Numbered from the stretch's first letter, positions 45,366-57,200 are shown. The stretch: DNA of 64,000 bases from Symbiodinium kawagutii (GCA_009767595.1 VSDK01011369.1:234851-298850), one strand, 5' to 3'. Made by a program: numbers and translations. The notes: generated by a model not told the origin, from the letters alone.

Positions 45366-46298
45366 CTATTGTGGTGAAAAGTGATAAGGTTCAATTGATG
45401 ACATGAGTTCTTTTTACATATCTAAAAACAGTTTTTTAGATGTGTAAAAATACTACCCTACCATTGTTCATCATGACCAGTTTTCAAGAAGAGCTGGTGA
45501 TAGTCACCAGACTCATCGTGGTGAGCAATGGGTAGTCATGGCAATGGTTGGTAGCAGTAATACATGGTTAGTGGTGTGATCATGGTCCTCATGATGGCGG
45601 GGTTGTCAGGAACCGCAAAAACTAAAGCGCTTCGGAGATGAATCACTACCCTAGGGATCTCCCAACATATTGTGCACAATGTTGATTGTTTGCTCTTGTC
45701 ATATGGTTAGTGATGATGGGTTAGTCATGGTGATGTAGATCCCAATTGTGATGTTGTAAGTCACAAGCTCTTTACTTTAGTCATATATAGTCATCTGGTT
45801 GGTGGTTTCAACCCCTATGAAAAATATTAGTCAACAAACCATCTGTTAATAAGCAATAGCGAAAATCAAAAATGCTTCAAACCACCAACCAGTCATGATT
45901 GACCATTACTGGTTTCCATAAGATCGACACTTTTGCCACGCATCGCCTCCGGAGTTGGTTCGACTCGTGGCTGCGGCCGGAATTCTGTGGGCACCTTAGG
46001 TGGATATTCTGCACAAAAATGGTAGATATATGTATACTTTCTAGACAACTAGTCAATAACTCATAGTAATCATAGTAACTCTTTTATATAGCTATCAATA
46101 TCCACCAGCCATTACAGTAACCATTCACCAACCGAAAGCGTAGTTCTTTGGCACAAAAACCGATGTTGAAATAATAACACTGACTTGGTTCTTGCATGGC
46201 GTTGGATTCCCGTACGTTTGAGATCTGCTAAATGCAGCGCATCATATATCACCAAGAAGGAATCAAAGTCGATGCATTTCTTTCGCACTGTGAAATAG

Positions 46299-46344
<46 letters not shown>

Positions 46345-46400
46345 CATCTTCTTGTTGTTGTTCTTGTTGCTATTGTTGTTCATGCTGCTGTTGCTGCTGT

Positions 46401-46431
<31 letters not shown>

Positions 46432-48868
46432 CTTGGTGGTGCCGTTCATGGTGTTGGTGTTCTGTTAATAAGGCTTGATATAAACACATATCAGCATTTG
46501 ATTGATAGCAACGACTCTTTGTTACAGGTTATGGGATACCTCCCAACCAATGGTTCCCTTTCAAAAAGACCGACAGTGAATGACAGGAGAAACTTTGCCC
46601 GGATTCAGCACCGGGGGTCCCCATGCAGTTCTTCAAAGAATGGATCCTGAAAAATCAGCAAGAAACTTGTATTGATGAACCAACCATTTTTAATAGTTAC
46701 ATATAGTTACTAGGGAAAATAAAATGTTGGAAACCACCAACCAGTTGTGTGTTTGATGGAAGAAAACGGTACGGGGAAAACGGCACTCAGGTTTGAAAGC
46801 CACTCATGTAGGTAAGCTGATCGAGAAAATACAACGCTGGGACTAAACAAAACCCAACCTGAGGCCTGCGGTTATCAACCCGTCATCACCACGCACCCCC
46901 TTACTGGAAGGCTCCATGGTAACCGATGTAACCGTCCAGCTGCAGTGAGGCCGGCTGCACCTTCCAGCCTTTCTTTTGACAATGCCTGGCCGGTGCAACT
47001 GGAGCCGGGGAGGTTGATGAATCGCTTCAGAAAAGTAAATGGTATCAACATATATCAAATACCCGTACTCTGCTGGATATATCCATGGTCCATTGTGCAG
47101 GTCATGCTGTTAGTTAACCATTTTACCCAGATAGGTTCGGAGATATTCCCGTGTGCTGCTAATTTCCTTTTTTCAACTACTTGTTTCCCAACGATTGATC
47201 GGTATATGTATCCACTGATATCTATTGCACATCGCTTGTGTGTAGCTTTGCATGTTGCTTGTGCATACTTTGGGATGACATCCACCCATACTCAAGGAAG
47301 GGCTCCTCGTGATGTAAAGCTGAGATGTTCCAGCTAGTTTCTCTCTGGGGTTACGCTAACTGGTTGTATTTAGATAGGATGTTTAGATGTTTCGGGGCTC
47401 ATTTTACCTACACAAATCCGATCAAATACGTGATCTTGATTCCAGTTGAGCGGCTGCATGATTCAATCTCAACCAGGCAGTGTGGCATTCACAGACCAAC
47501 CCACCGCCATTTCATGCCATTTCCATGAAGAAACAACTTACAAACACAGCTGGCCCTAGACCAGGGACGCCTCGCAGGTGCTGGCGCGCCTGCTGCAGTA
47601 GAAGGTTTGCTTGCAAGTGCACCTCGGCAATGTCCAAGCCTTTGGGGAACCCCATGGCCTACACCGTTCGGGTAGGTCACCACTATACTTTATGCATAAC
47701 TGGTTGGTGGATGTTGGTGGTTGGTTTCATCATGTTTCGCCATCCCAAAAATATCTGTCAACCGGTTGGTTTCACCATGTTTCGCCATCCCAAAAATATC
47801 AAAAAACCAAACACCAATCAAATCACTGCTAGAAATGACGATGAAAGTCAACTACAGTGATCCAAACGATGAAACTTGGAATTGGTTTCTCCAACTTGGT
47901 GATCCCCAGAAATATGCACCGGATGCGAGCACAAGGCCAGCTACAGGGGGCTGGTTGGTGGTGGGGACAATGCATCTGAGCGCTGCACTGTTGCATTTGC
48001 ATCAGCCATCTGTGACACACGTCGCAGGCAACGGCCTGGAATCGGCCACTGCTTCTCCGAAACCGCCGAAAGGAAGCGTTTTTCACTGGAGAAGCCTCGA
48101 TCTTCTCGGCATTTTGGGGGCCAACTAGCATGAACCATCAATGGCAGCCAGCAGAAGATGTCGTTGTCCACAACTATGACACTCCTTGTAGGAGAAAGTC
48201 CTCGGGTTTTTGAACACATTACAGCCTCGCAGTGAGGCTTGCATTGGAGTCACCTTTGGTTGGCCCGTGATCAACCAGCAGAGGTTGCTTCCTATGGCCT
48301 CCAGCAAGGCTCGTCTCTTGAAAGAGATGATGGTTCACCCTTTCACAGTTGATTTTCATGATGGGAAGGCAACTTGCAAGAGAAATAGTAGTGTTCACAT
48401 GCGTTTGCAAGATCAACCAGGTCTTATGTCTGAGAAATCGCGCATACATGCGTTTACAAGATCAACCAGGTCTGAGAACACATGACACTCGCATCAACGT
48501 CCAGTCTAGATTGGGAGGAAATGAAGAAGCAATAACTTATACAAGATTTGCTTGCCGAAGTCCATTTTCAAAATCTATCAAAATCTATTGCTTTACATTT
48601 TCCTTGAAACCTGTTGCACCCATATTCAGTTCTTAGAACCAAGGTAACTCTTCGTAGCGATAACAATTGCACACTTCAGCCGAGCATTTTGGCCTTGCCA
48701 AGAGGTAGCCAGTCCAATTCCCACCTTTTCGGGAACCACTTTCAGTCCAATTTTGTTTCAGCTGCAGCCACCCACCTGTGCGGGGAACTTCGCCGTCGAG
48801 AGGAACGTGGCGTAGTGGTTCTGCACATCTTCCTGGGCTCGTGCCCAAAGCAGGCCCAGAGCCGCCAT
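45316..48868 (-). CDS. gene model: orphan gene, at least seven exons
   Basis: Exons 1-7 (48776, 48037, 47571, 46905, 46612, 45937, 45316) join in phase at all six junctions and give 164 residues: an N-terminal helix, a basic Arg/Ser stretch, a long helix (GLDIAEVHLQANLLLQQ), a Lys/Gly segment, a Pro-rich stretch and a basic end. No stop was found, so it continues left. I do not recognise the family. Six phase-matched junctions in a row are unlikely by chance and are the main support. Confidence 0.55.
45411..45450. repeat. hairpin, about 19-bp arms
   Basis: TTTTTACATATCTAAAAAC (45411-45429) faces GTTTTTTAGATGTGTAAAAA (45431-45450) with one or two mismatches. AT-rich stem; role unknown. Confidence 0.7.
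45795..45892. repeat. family C element, copy 4 (clearest)
   Basis: CTGGTTGGTGGTTTCAACCC, CTATGAAAAATATTAGTCAA and CATCTGTTAATAAG on the left; ATGCTTCAAACCACCAACCA plus G on the right. TCAT directly flanks both ends and may be a target-site duplication. Confidence 0.8.
45937..46008 (-). CDS. orphan gene, exon 6
   Basis: Acceptor TTTTTGTGCAG, two phase bases, YPPKVPTEFRPQPRVEPTPE then AMR plus one base, GC donor GCAAAA. Pro-rich. Phases fit exons 5 and 7. Confidence 0.6.
46300..46434. repeat. (TTG)n/(CTG)n tract
   Basis: About 45 TTG/CTG triplets with TTC interruptions. The poly-Leu and poly-Asn frames are artefacts. In the intron between orphan exons 5 and 6. Confidence 0.95.
46612..46646 (-). 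CDS. orphan gene, exon 5 (35 bases)
   Basis: Acceptor GCTGATTTTTCAG|G, one phase base, IHSLKNCMGTP plus one base, donor GTGCTG. The frame was chosen because it is the only one that joins exons 4 and 6 in phase. Confidence 0.55.
46678..46744. repeat. family C half element
   Basis: AACCAACCATTTTTAATAGT then GGGAAAATAAAATGTTGGAA and ACCACCAACCAG: the right half only. Confidence 0.65.
46905..46998 (-). CDS. orphan gene, exon 4
   Basis: Acceptor CCCCGGCTCCAG, two phase bases, APARHCQKKGWKVQPASLQL then DGYIGYHGAF plus two bases, consensus donor GTAAGG. GC about 60%. Confidence 0.62.
47571..47658 (-). CDS. orphan gene, exon 3
   Basis: Acceptor CGGTGTAG|G, AMGFPKGLDIAEVHLQANLL then LQQARQHLR plus one base, GC donor GCGTCC. 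Strongly helical. The left-over G plus TT of exon 4 gives Val. Confidence 0.62.
47700..47817. repeat. family C-related repeat with internal duplication
   Basis: ACTGGTTGGTGGATGTTGGT, then GGTTTCATCATGTTTCGCCA plus TCCCAAAAATATC, which is repeated with few changes 46 bases later. Confidence 0.6.
48037..48096 (-). CDS. orphan gene, exon 2
   Basis: Acceptor AAGATCGAG|G, 20 codons ASPVKNASFRRFRRSSGRFQ, GC donor CAG|GCCGTT, phase 0 to 0. Arg/Ser-rich. Another open frame (REDRGFSSEKRFLSAVSEKQ) is the main rival; this one was taken for its phase. Confidence 0.5.
48397..48473. repeat. 28-bp direct repeat, period 49
   Basis: ACATGCGTTTGCAAGATCAA plus CCAGGTCT at 48397-48424 and again, one base changed, at 48446-48473. 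Confidence 0.9.
48776..48868 (-). CDS. orphan gene, exon 1 with start codon
   Basis: CCCATGG context; TGA lies in frame six bases upstream of the ATG. 31 codons: MAALGLLWARAQEDVQNHYA then TFLSTAKFPAQ, donor CAG|GTGGGT, phase 0. The stop just upstream makes this ATG a natural start; the alternative is an internal acceptor at CGAGCCCAG (EDVQNHYA...). No signal peptide or known domain. Confidence 0.58.
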
Positions 48869-49376
48869 GGGTCAGGGGTCGCCCCCCTGCAAGTGATGGG
48901 TTTCCATGGCTAACAGCTGTTTCCCAACAACCCTTCCAAGTGAAGTTCAATGTCATTAGAAAAAGCCTGACATATCTGGGGGATATTGTTGATCATGAAT
49001 ATGGACACTTCCAAATTGTTCCAACTACCAGGATAATTCATATCAAAGTCCATCTCCAATGCCAGCCGCTGTCGAAACAACCCATGTCATATCTCACAAT
49101 ATGGGCATGTTCATACATTAGGTGACGAATGCGTGCTTTCAACGCTTAGATTTCCGTTTTTGTGGTATAACGGAGCCAGCCAACCAACCACCCAAGTGCA
49201 AAGGGCAATGATGTGTCCATGTGGCTATGTTTGGTTCATGAGGCCATTCTTCTCTGTACATAGCGGTCATTTGTCATATTATCCACACGCTCATTAATTA
49301 TCAGACACCAAAAAAACACCATAAGAAGAGTTTTTGGCGAGATGGTGTTTCGCCTCAAGATTGCCCGCTGAGTTTC

Positions 49377-49496
49377 CATATGGCTGTGGGTCAAAGCCCC
49401 CTACCCCTGGTTCCCCAGTATTAACCATTGTTTTCCCTATAAAATGATTGATTAATACCCTCATTATTGGTTGGTTAATATTGACCCATAGCCAGA
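49377..49496. repeat. family B element, copy 10 (clearest)
   Basis: ATATGGCTGTGGGTCAAAGC, CCCTACCCCTGGTTCCCC and CCATTGTTTTCCCTATAAAA; right end TTAATATTGACCCATAGCC. The two ends are inverted copies (TGGCTgTGGGTCAA). Confidence 0.85.
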
Positions 49497-49654
49497 TGTT
49501 TCTATCATTAGACTTTTCCTTCATAAAACCACCAATTATCTGAAGGTCCATAGAGTTCCCATCATGAAACGTGCATTTTGACGGCAATTTCCACGCATGA
49601 CCCACCATTGCCAATCATTTAGCCATCATTTAGCCACCCAATCCCTGGACTTCC

Positions 49655-49765
49655 TGCGGTCTTTGACATTCGAAAAGCCGTCACCACAACATCCGCCACC
49701 CGCCTGGCTACCAAGGAACATCGCGGTCACCATCCGCCAGCCTGACTTTTTCGAGGAGAATGGTC
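49655..49765. CDS. coding-like island, strand unclear
   Basis: Plus LDFLRSLTFEKPSPQHPPPA then WLPRNIAVTIRQPDFFEEN; minus ARRVADVVVTAFRMSKTAGS. Both are plausible. Lies between the orphan gene start and the phosphatase end. Confidence 0.3.
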
Positions 49766-49799
49766 AATGGTTGAGAAATACTCATTAATAGGTTTAAAC

Positions 49800-50580
49800 A
49801 TTAATAATAATGGTGGATTGACAGTAATCAACCGTTGAATAATGGTAGACTAATGGTTGACAGTTAATAATTAACAATTTACATGTCAACCAGTTGTCAA
49901 TGGTTGAGAAATAATGGATTGAATCATGGTTGATTAATGGTTGATTAACACATATTAGCATAGTTTATTAACTGGTTCATTAATACGCATACTTATTGAT
50001 TGATGGTTGATGGTTAATGGTGGACAAACAATCATATGAACCATACGTAGCTAATTATCAATGATTGATTTCAAAAATATATCAGCATTAATTAATCACA
50101 CATTGACAAGGACTATAATTTTATTAACCACTGTTCACCATACTAATAAAGATAGTGCTGAGTTCCAGCCATGAATTCCATCAACAAGAATTGAGTGGTG
50201 AGTTATTAATGATTTCCAAACATTGATTTAATTAATAAACATAGTGGTGAGTTCAAAATGAGCATCTTGAATCGTTAATTCTATTCACAAGAACTGATAT
50301 AATCATTCATTCCACTACTTGATACGGGTTTTTTCTTGACCATTAATGGATAAATACGGGTACTAATCAAGGGTCTAACCGTCAATGGCTGATGAGCCAC
50401 CCTTAACGGTAACAATGAATCATGCTTATAGTAAAGGTGCTTCCGAGGTTGATAATTCTTCTCCCAATAGATTCAGCGTCCAACCGGAAACCCCTGTGGG
50501 TTGACAACATGCCAAGATTAGCGACTCGTCAATCGAATTCTTTATCAGTCAACACAGGTTTACTGAGACAAGATAGCCAA
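49800..50580. other. AT-rich spacer between genes
   Basis: Dense in GGTTGATTAATGG/TTAATTAA words; no exon and no element of families A-C. A candidate intergenic region between the phosphatase and the orphan gene. Confidence 0.5.
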
Positions 50581-50589
50581 TGATCAACG

Positions 50590-50835
50590 ATGACAGGAGG
50601 GATGATCAACAGGTACGACGAATTGCTGCGAGGTGTCCAGTGTGGAGATACCTGGGGCCCTTCAAATCCCTGGGGCACAAGCCGAAAAATGATGGATGAC
50701 ATGTTGTTTGCTGCTGGTTGGGCTCATCCAACTGCTGTTGCAGCATCCAGCACCATCAGTTTCACCAACGAGAAAAAAATCAAGGGGTTGACATCGAATT
50801 TCGGGGTTGCAAAAAACGGCGCAGATCTCCGCTGA
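50590..50835 (+). CDS. coding-like frame on the plus strand
   Basis: NRYDELLRGVQCGDTWGPSN, PWGTSRKMMDDMLFAAGWAH and PTAVAASSTISFTNEKKIKG, with a stop at 50833. Codon choice looks coding for about 75 codons, and ATCAACAG|G could be an acceptor. If real it is the best plus-strand exon in the window. Minus frames are shorter. Family unknown. Confidence 0.35.
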   Translation: MTGGMINRYDELLRGVQCGDTWGPSNPWGTSRKMMDDMLFAAGWAHPTAVAASSTISFTNEKKIKGLTSNFGVAKNGADLR

Positions 50836-50943
50836 ACCATGTTGTCGGTTACGCCATCATTCATCGTCACAGCGGACATCTTTAAAAGCTATCGCCGGCA
50901 ACGGGATCTCCCATGTTTATCTTGGCAACGGTTGGTATATTCC

Positions 50944-51085
50944 CACATGGTGTTTCTCAAATAGGGGTACCCCCAGTTATCATCCTTTGTAGTAACCATT
51001 TAAAGTAATAAACAATAATAAATGATAAACATAATAAACCAACAATAGCTTTGGGGTACCCCTGTGGCTTGAGAAACGTCCACAT
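50944..51085. repeat. family A element, copy 10
   Basis: CACATGGTGTTTCTCAAATA then GGGGTACCCCC at the left; TTTGGGGTACCCCTGTGGCT then TGAGAAACGTCC at the right. 142 bp with an AATAATAAA-rich middle. Lies directly 3' of the phosphatase end. Confidence 0.75.
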
Positions 51086-51120
51086 TATGACATGGCGGGT
51101 CATTGTTGGCTCACCAGTTT

Positions 51121-51228
51121 CACCGGCCAAGCAGCTTCTCGTAGTTCTTCATCTCGTCGGGGTAGTTGGCCCACTCGCTGCCATCCACCATTTGCATGAT
51201 CATGCAGGTCATGTTGTCGCGACTGTTC
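51121..51228 (-). CDS. PP2C phosphatase, exon with the D-N-M-T motif
   Basis: Acceptor GCAATTCACAG|G, one phase base, NSRDNMTCMIMQMVDGSEWA then NYPDEMKNYEKLLGR. S-R/K-D-N-M-T-C/V-I-V is the last catalytic motif of PP2C phosphatases; its Asp binds metal. After GGCCGG the frame meets TGA (51121-51123), so this can be the terminal exon; G|GTGAAA could instead be a donor. The strongest single phosphatase exon. Confidence 0.8.
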
Positions 51229-54200
51229 CTGTGAATTGCAGGCGCGGTGCCAACGTATGGCTGGTGAACATGCTGCGGCAAATGACCAACAAAAGCCAAA
51301 AATAGGGGAACACAAGGAATCATTGATTTCTCAGTGAGAAACATCTTCAGTTCTTGCGGAATTTTGGGGCCGTCCTGGTGGAGCCCATTTTTTTCGACGT
51401 CAGCGACCCGTGCTGAACCAACGGCTTTTGGTGAACACTATTCAATGGCCAAACCGTTGTGGCAACGTAACCCCCCAGACGTGGATATTCAGTGATGGGA
51501 TGTGATGGGTCCCCTTTTGTGTCTGTGGGTGCCCTTGTCAAGTTGGAACGGTGAAGGCACTCTTGCAAGTAGCATCTCTAACAGGCCGGTTATAGATCAA
51601 CTTCAATCTGCCTGCAAATACCCAACTTCAATACAGGAAACAAAGACTCATTGTGGAATATGGCTTCAGTAAAATGGTTGCCCGCCAGGGAAAGATCACT
51701 ACTCCTCCAACGATCAAAAACATGCAAACTTGTTTCTTCACCGGTGCAAACATACACACGAAAGGATGTAAACGCCTGTATTTGAACACATATTATCGCA
51801 CGGAAGTCAAACAGTAATCCTCCGAATGTGCAGCGCTATCTTGCAACGTGCTCCCTCTCACAATCTCCGACTTCAGTCTTGCTGCATGCAAAACCCCTAG
51901 ATTTTTAGAGACTTCCACTTGAAAAAACTCACGGGATTACGACAGTTTTGCCCACATTGCACCTGCACGTACGCATGTCCTGACATCACTCTTCAAATAT
52001 GTCTGCAAATCTACATCCACACGTTTATAAAAATGAAATAAAATAGATAATTAGATATAGAATAATAAGACATCATATATATATATATATATATTCAAAT
52101 ATGAAATAAACTATATGTAGACAATTGGATGAATACATAGATAAACAAATAAATAAAAACATAAATAAACAAATAAATTAATAAATGACTATACTGTACA
52201 TCAATCTTGATTTCAACCAAACTGGGCCCCCACAACAGGTTCCCATCATGGCGAGCTTGGCCACTTGAAAACCGGCGACAACGGGGCCTCTGAAGGCATT
52301 GCCGCAAGATCTCTGCTGCAATGTCACCCAGGTCCGTCTCGTTGGCCAAGGCATCGCAAATGAACTGCGCCTAAGGATCAGTGTCATGGGGTCTGCGAGT
52401 TGATCGAGTTGAACTACCTTCAATGAGTCAATGATCCTGCAGCTGGTACCCCCTAGCTATAAGTTGATCGAGTTGAAGTACCTTGCAATTTTGGGACAAT
52501 TCAATGAGTCACTGATCCTGAAATCCAGATTTGACTGAAACTCTAAGATAATGAGAGGTCAGAGACTGAAACAATCGTGGAGGGTCTTGAAGAGTGGCTC
52601 AAATTATTCGCAAAAGTTCCAATTGGAAAGGTATCACCGGTATCACAATAGGAATCTGTTGGCCACTAGTTCCAACTCTCAAGGTTCAAGTTCATCACAA
52701 GTGCTACAGTATCGCCCTTGTGGGGGGGAGGTTGAATGCCTGAGATCGTTGGATGGTACATGATCATGATGTGATACTAGATGGTTGATGTTGGCTAGTT
52801 TTCAGTGATGGTCAAAGATGGTTATGACACTGCGGGGTTGCCCATCAATGGTGTGCCCCTCCAAGTTCCACTCTCCTTGAACTCACCATTTGGAACGGTT
52901 CAGGATACCCATCATGTCCGCACACATATCCAAGCTTCGGTCAGGATAAGGCAGATTGAAAAGATATGGCTTTCCATCATTGCTTTGAACCCGCCTTCAG
53001 TGGGTGGTAACCCCCTGACGACGTTCTGATGTAGATAGTTGCCTGCTGGTTCTCAGGATGCTTGCCATCATTCCGAACCATTTTACTTCTATCAGCCATC
53101 ACGATCAACCATCCAGACTCTATGTTATGATTAACCATCCCCTCTTGGAAATCATCAACCAGCACTGCCAACCATCACTGCCAAGCATCACTGCCAAGCA
53201 TCACTGCCAAGCATCACTGCCAAGCATCACTATCAACCATCAACCATCACTGCCAAGCATCAACCATCACTGGTAACTACTTCAGCCCCAACAGTAGGCC
53301 ATTGCGCTGCCGACCCTGCTGCACTGAGTCTGCTGACCACCTCTTCTGCAGTCATGACCTGAGGTAGGTGATGTGCACCCCAACGGCGAAGGTGAGTGGT
53401 CACCAACCATGGTTTCGTAACGGGCTTAGTTCAACTACCTTCTAGGGCTGATAACTATGGTTCCCCCAGCTGCACATCCAAGATGGAGGTCCCAAGTCAA
53501 CCAGCTTATCAACGGCTTGGGGTAACAAACCAACCATTTTTAGGGGTACCCCTATTTTGAGAAAGCATCAGATCCAAGGATGCCCCCATAACAAGGTACT
53601 AGGAGCCACCCAACGACTTTATCAGAACCGTCCGCTGCCAGTTGTCACCCAACTGCAGCAACCACCAGCAGCGCAATAAGAACAAGAAAAACAAAACAAT
53701 TGAACATGACGAAGAAGAATAACCAAAACAACTACAACTAAATCAGAAGAACAAATCAGAAAATCATAGAAACAAGCGGACTAATATAGAAACACAAGAG
53801 AACACACAAGAATCACAACTCAATGGCTACCACCACCACCACCACCACCACCACCACCACCACCACCACCACCACCACAACCCCNNNNNNNNNNNNNNNN
53901 NNNNNNNNNNNNNNNNNNNNNNNNNNNNNNNNNNNNNNNNNNNNNNNNNNNNNNNNNNNNNNNNNNNNNNNNNNNNNNNNNNNNNNNNNNGGTGGGTGGC
54001 GGTTGGTGACGGTTGGTGACGGTTGGTGACGGTTGGTGACGGTTGGTGATGGTTGGTGATGGTTGGTGATGGTTGGTGATGTTGATGGTTAGATGTGGTT
54101 AGTTCGTAAGCTGATCTTGAATGATGCTTACCGAGCTCATCTTCAAAAATAACAAGCAACAAGCTCATGAATATAATGATCTTGAATGGAGTGCAAATGA

Positions 54201-57200
54201 TCTACATGGTCAATACTGGTGGGCTGGGATGGATCAAGACAACAAATATGCTCTTGATGACATCAATCCATATCAATCCCTGGGTCATTGGTACATACCT
54301 AGCACCTAGCTTCAACAAAAGTGACGACCAATGATTCACAACACCACCACACGGTCGCTGAAACTGCTCCCGATTTTTGTCTGCCTGCAACCATGCCCCA
54401 CCAACGAACCGTCACCTGACCAACAAATCAGCTGTGGGGACGATCAGCTGGAGGAGCCAAGTCCGGGACCGTGAAGTTCACACTGATTCGCACGCGTTGC
54501 AGATACGAACAATGCAAGTGTGTATGGATGTAGGCTTGTAACGCATAAATAAGTAAATAAATAAGTAAACATAATTATATGCCACAATAATGAACCAATC
54601 ATGTCATCTTATATCTATCGATGGATGTATTTATTTATATCTCTTGAGATGGGTGGCTGGGAAACAGCCGACAACAATAAACCACTATGGTTTCCCTCAT
54701 CAGCCATGGTCGACCAGCACAACTGCACCACGAGATCCCGCACGGCACAGCTGAGACTTCGTAGATGTCCGGGATACAAGACACCTGCGTCGGAGGTACC
54801 AATGGTAGTAACTACGTTCACCTGTTTACCAATGGTATAAACCTAGTAGCTACGTAACCATTGGTACATTCTCCAAAAAAAGTAGTAGTCAGTAGTTGGA
54901 GGTTACTGCTAGTAGCTATGTTCGCCTATTTATCACTGGTACTGTATGAATCCACCACAAATTGTAGTAGTTATACCAATAATGATTACTAATCAGCAAA
55001 TGGGATGATCATCCAAGTAGACTCCTTGGGGCGGCAACCCATTATACTCACCAGAAAGCCTCAACTAGCGTCAACAAACAGCTCCCTGGCTGGAAAGTGA
55101 GGCTACATTCCCAAAAGGTAAATTTCGTATATAGGATAAACAGGATCAATAGTATACTAAACATAGGATTGATAGGATAAATAGGTCAACTTAGGTCAAC
55201 CACCCAGTATGTTAAACATACGATTTATCCTGCAGCAATCTGACATGGCGATACTGCCCACCAAGTCGATGAGCGCTCGCAGCTTTCCGGGCAGCTATGG
55301 TTGACGACTAGAGGCTACCATAGATCTACCTACTGATGGCTCTGTAGGGCGGCATCCTGGAAAACCGTGGTTCCTATAGGAACCTGCGGCGTGAGTACCT
55401 TCTCAAAGAGCGAGCCCCACATGTTTTGGAATTCATCATGGGGAGACTCTCTGTCAATAATCAAGGTTGTATTTGATAGTGATTGACAAACATGCGTCCA
55501 TGATTAGCATCCAGTGGGTGGATGAACATTCACAGTTGAACCGATTGAAACGCGCCGCGTTTTCGATCCGTTTTGGGAGGTTCCACAAGGTTCCTGTAAA
55601 ATTTCGAAACCGATTCTGGGAATCACAACGGTATGCTCTCACTAGGTCACGAAGCGAGGCCCCACTGCCCCATGGGAATCATAGTTCCAAGCCGCTAAAC
55701 CTGGATAGGTCCAGATCATAGAGGTAATAGCAATAATCATGTCAATACAGATCCAGCAGCAAGCAAATATGTAAAATTATTCAAAACTGAAAATGGCAAT
55801 CAAATTGAGAGCAACCATGATTAACCATCTCAATCATAACCTGATCATTGCTGATAGTCAAATGTGCGTGCAAAGCAAAGTTTTGTCAAGATTGTAGCTC
55901 AGGGCTCACGACCACTAATAATAGTCGTACATATCGTATAGTGTACAATCAAAGCAACAAATTGCTTGTGATTGCTCAGCATGTTGATATTCTGTACCAA
56001 TTATGTTCATCACATTTGTTTTGGGTGTGCGGTAATAGCATCATGATAAATTATTGCGGAGCACCGGTATTCACTGATCACTGATCTTGTTTGATTCTGA
56101 TTGTGCTAACCTTTCGCTGCAATTATATGGCACCCTTCAGAATAAGATAATTCATGGTCGGTGGCTTTAAGCATCGCCAAACCTGCCAGTAAAATTGATC
56201 AAGTATCCCCTATGGGAACGAAACACTAAACACAATTCATGATGAATCATGAAACATATGCCGTTTGTTTTGATGTTTTTTTGGATCCTCACCTACCAAG
56301 TTCTTGGTGCGAGCAACGAGGGTCTTCAGCTGGCGCCTTTTGTTCACTGACGGGCTTTTGACCTGAGGGATGCCTAACTGGTTGGTCAAGAACGGTCAGT
56401 CCGGTGACTAGTTAACAACCAATGAGTATATAGATAGTGAAAGTGTGGTTGTTTTCGGCCAATGGTTCATATTTGGTCGACAGCTACTTCACTACTGCCT
56501 AATAGTTTAGAATGATCAATGGCTGGTTCACGATGGTACGGCTACGGGGTAATGATGGCAACCTGACAAGTAGGCAACCATACACCCCACGAGGAAAGCA
56601 ATGCATGCGTGCTTCAAGAATCACGGTACACCACGGTACACCATAGTATGGCACGCCATGGTACACCATGGCATGCCAACATCATCCCACAACAATCACT
56701 TTGGCTGCAAAACTACCATTTTTTGTGAACACCATGCCCAGATTGATGCTTTTGTCGTTGCCTTGCTGCAGTACAGCGAATTACAGCAACACCTGCCCTC
56801 TGGTCAACAAACCCGGAAGTGGTCAGTCCACCTTTTATTTAGGTTTACCTACTGAAACTGGCGATTTTGAACTTCCAAAGGGCAACAGTTTTGTTAAGTC
56901 AAAATGAAGTTGAACAACTAGGCAAATAATTCATTTTCTTTGGAAACCATACTGTGACTCTTTGAGACAGAGTATTCCCCTAGCCAAAAATCAGGGGTTC
57001 ATAGGTTCATCCTGCTTTCATGAGCCGTGGCACCACCGGGTGGGCACGCGAACGAGCTAGGCTTGTAACCTCTGACACGGCCAACGGTCCTAAGCCTTCA
57101 TCAGGTCCTTCCCACATAGCTCAAAATCATTGATCCTCCAGCATGGTTGGTTTCCCAGGACAACGATCGGCTGGCAACTTCTGGTTTCAACTTCATTCCC

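Noticed and set aside
46232..46468. Poly-Leu membrane-like protein of 78 residues
   Set aside because: Product of the (TTG)n/(CTG)n tract in an intron.
46612..46646. DPFFEELHGDP frame recalls the HPFFDEL end of CMGC kinases
   Set aside because: That frame does not join the neighbouring exons; another frame joins on both sides in phase. No kinase motif elsewhere.
53161..53276. Regularly spaced repeats as a CRISPR array
   Set aside because: 13-bp units without spacers, in a eukaryotic context; an ordinary minisatellite.
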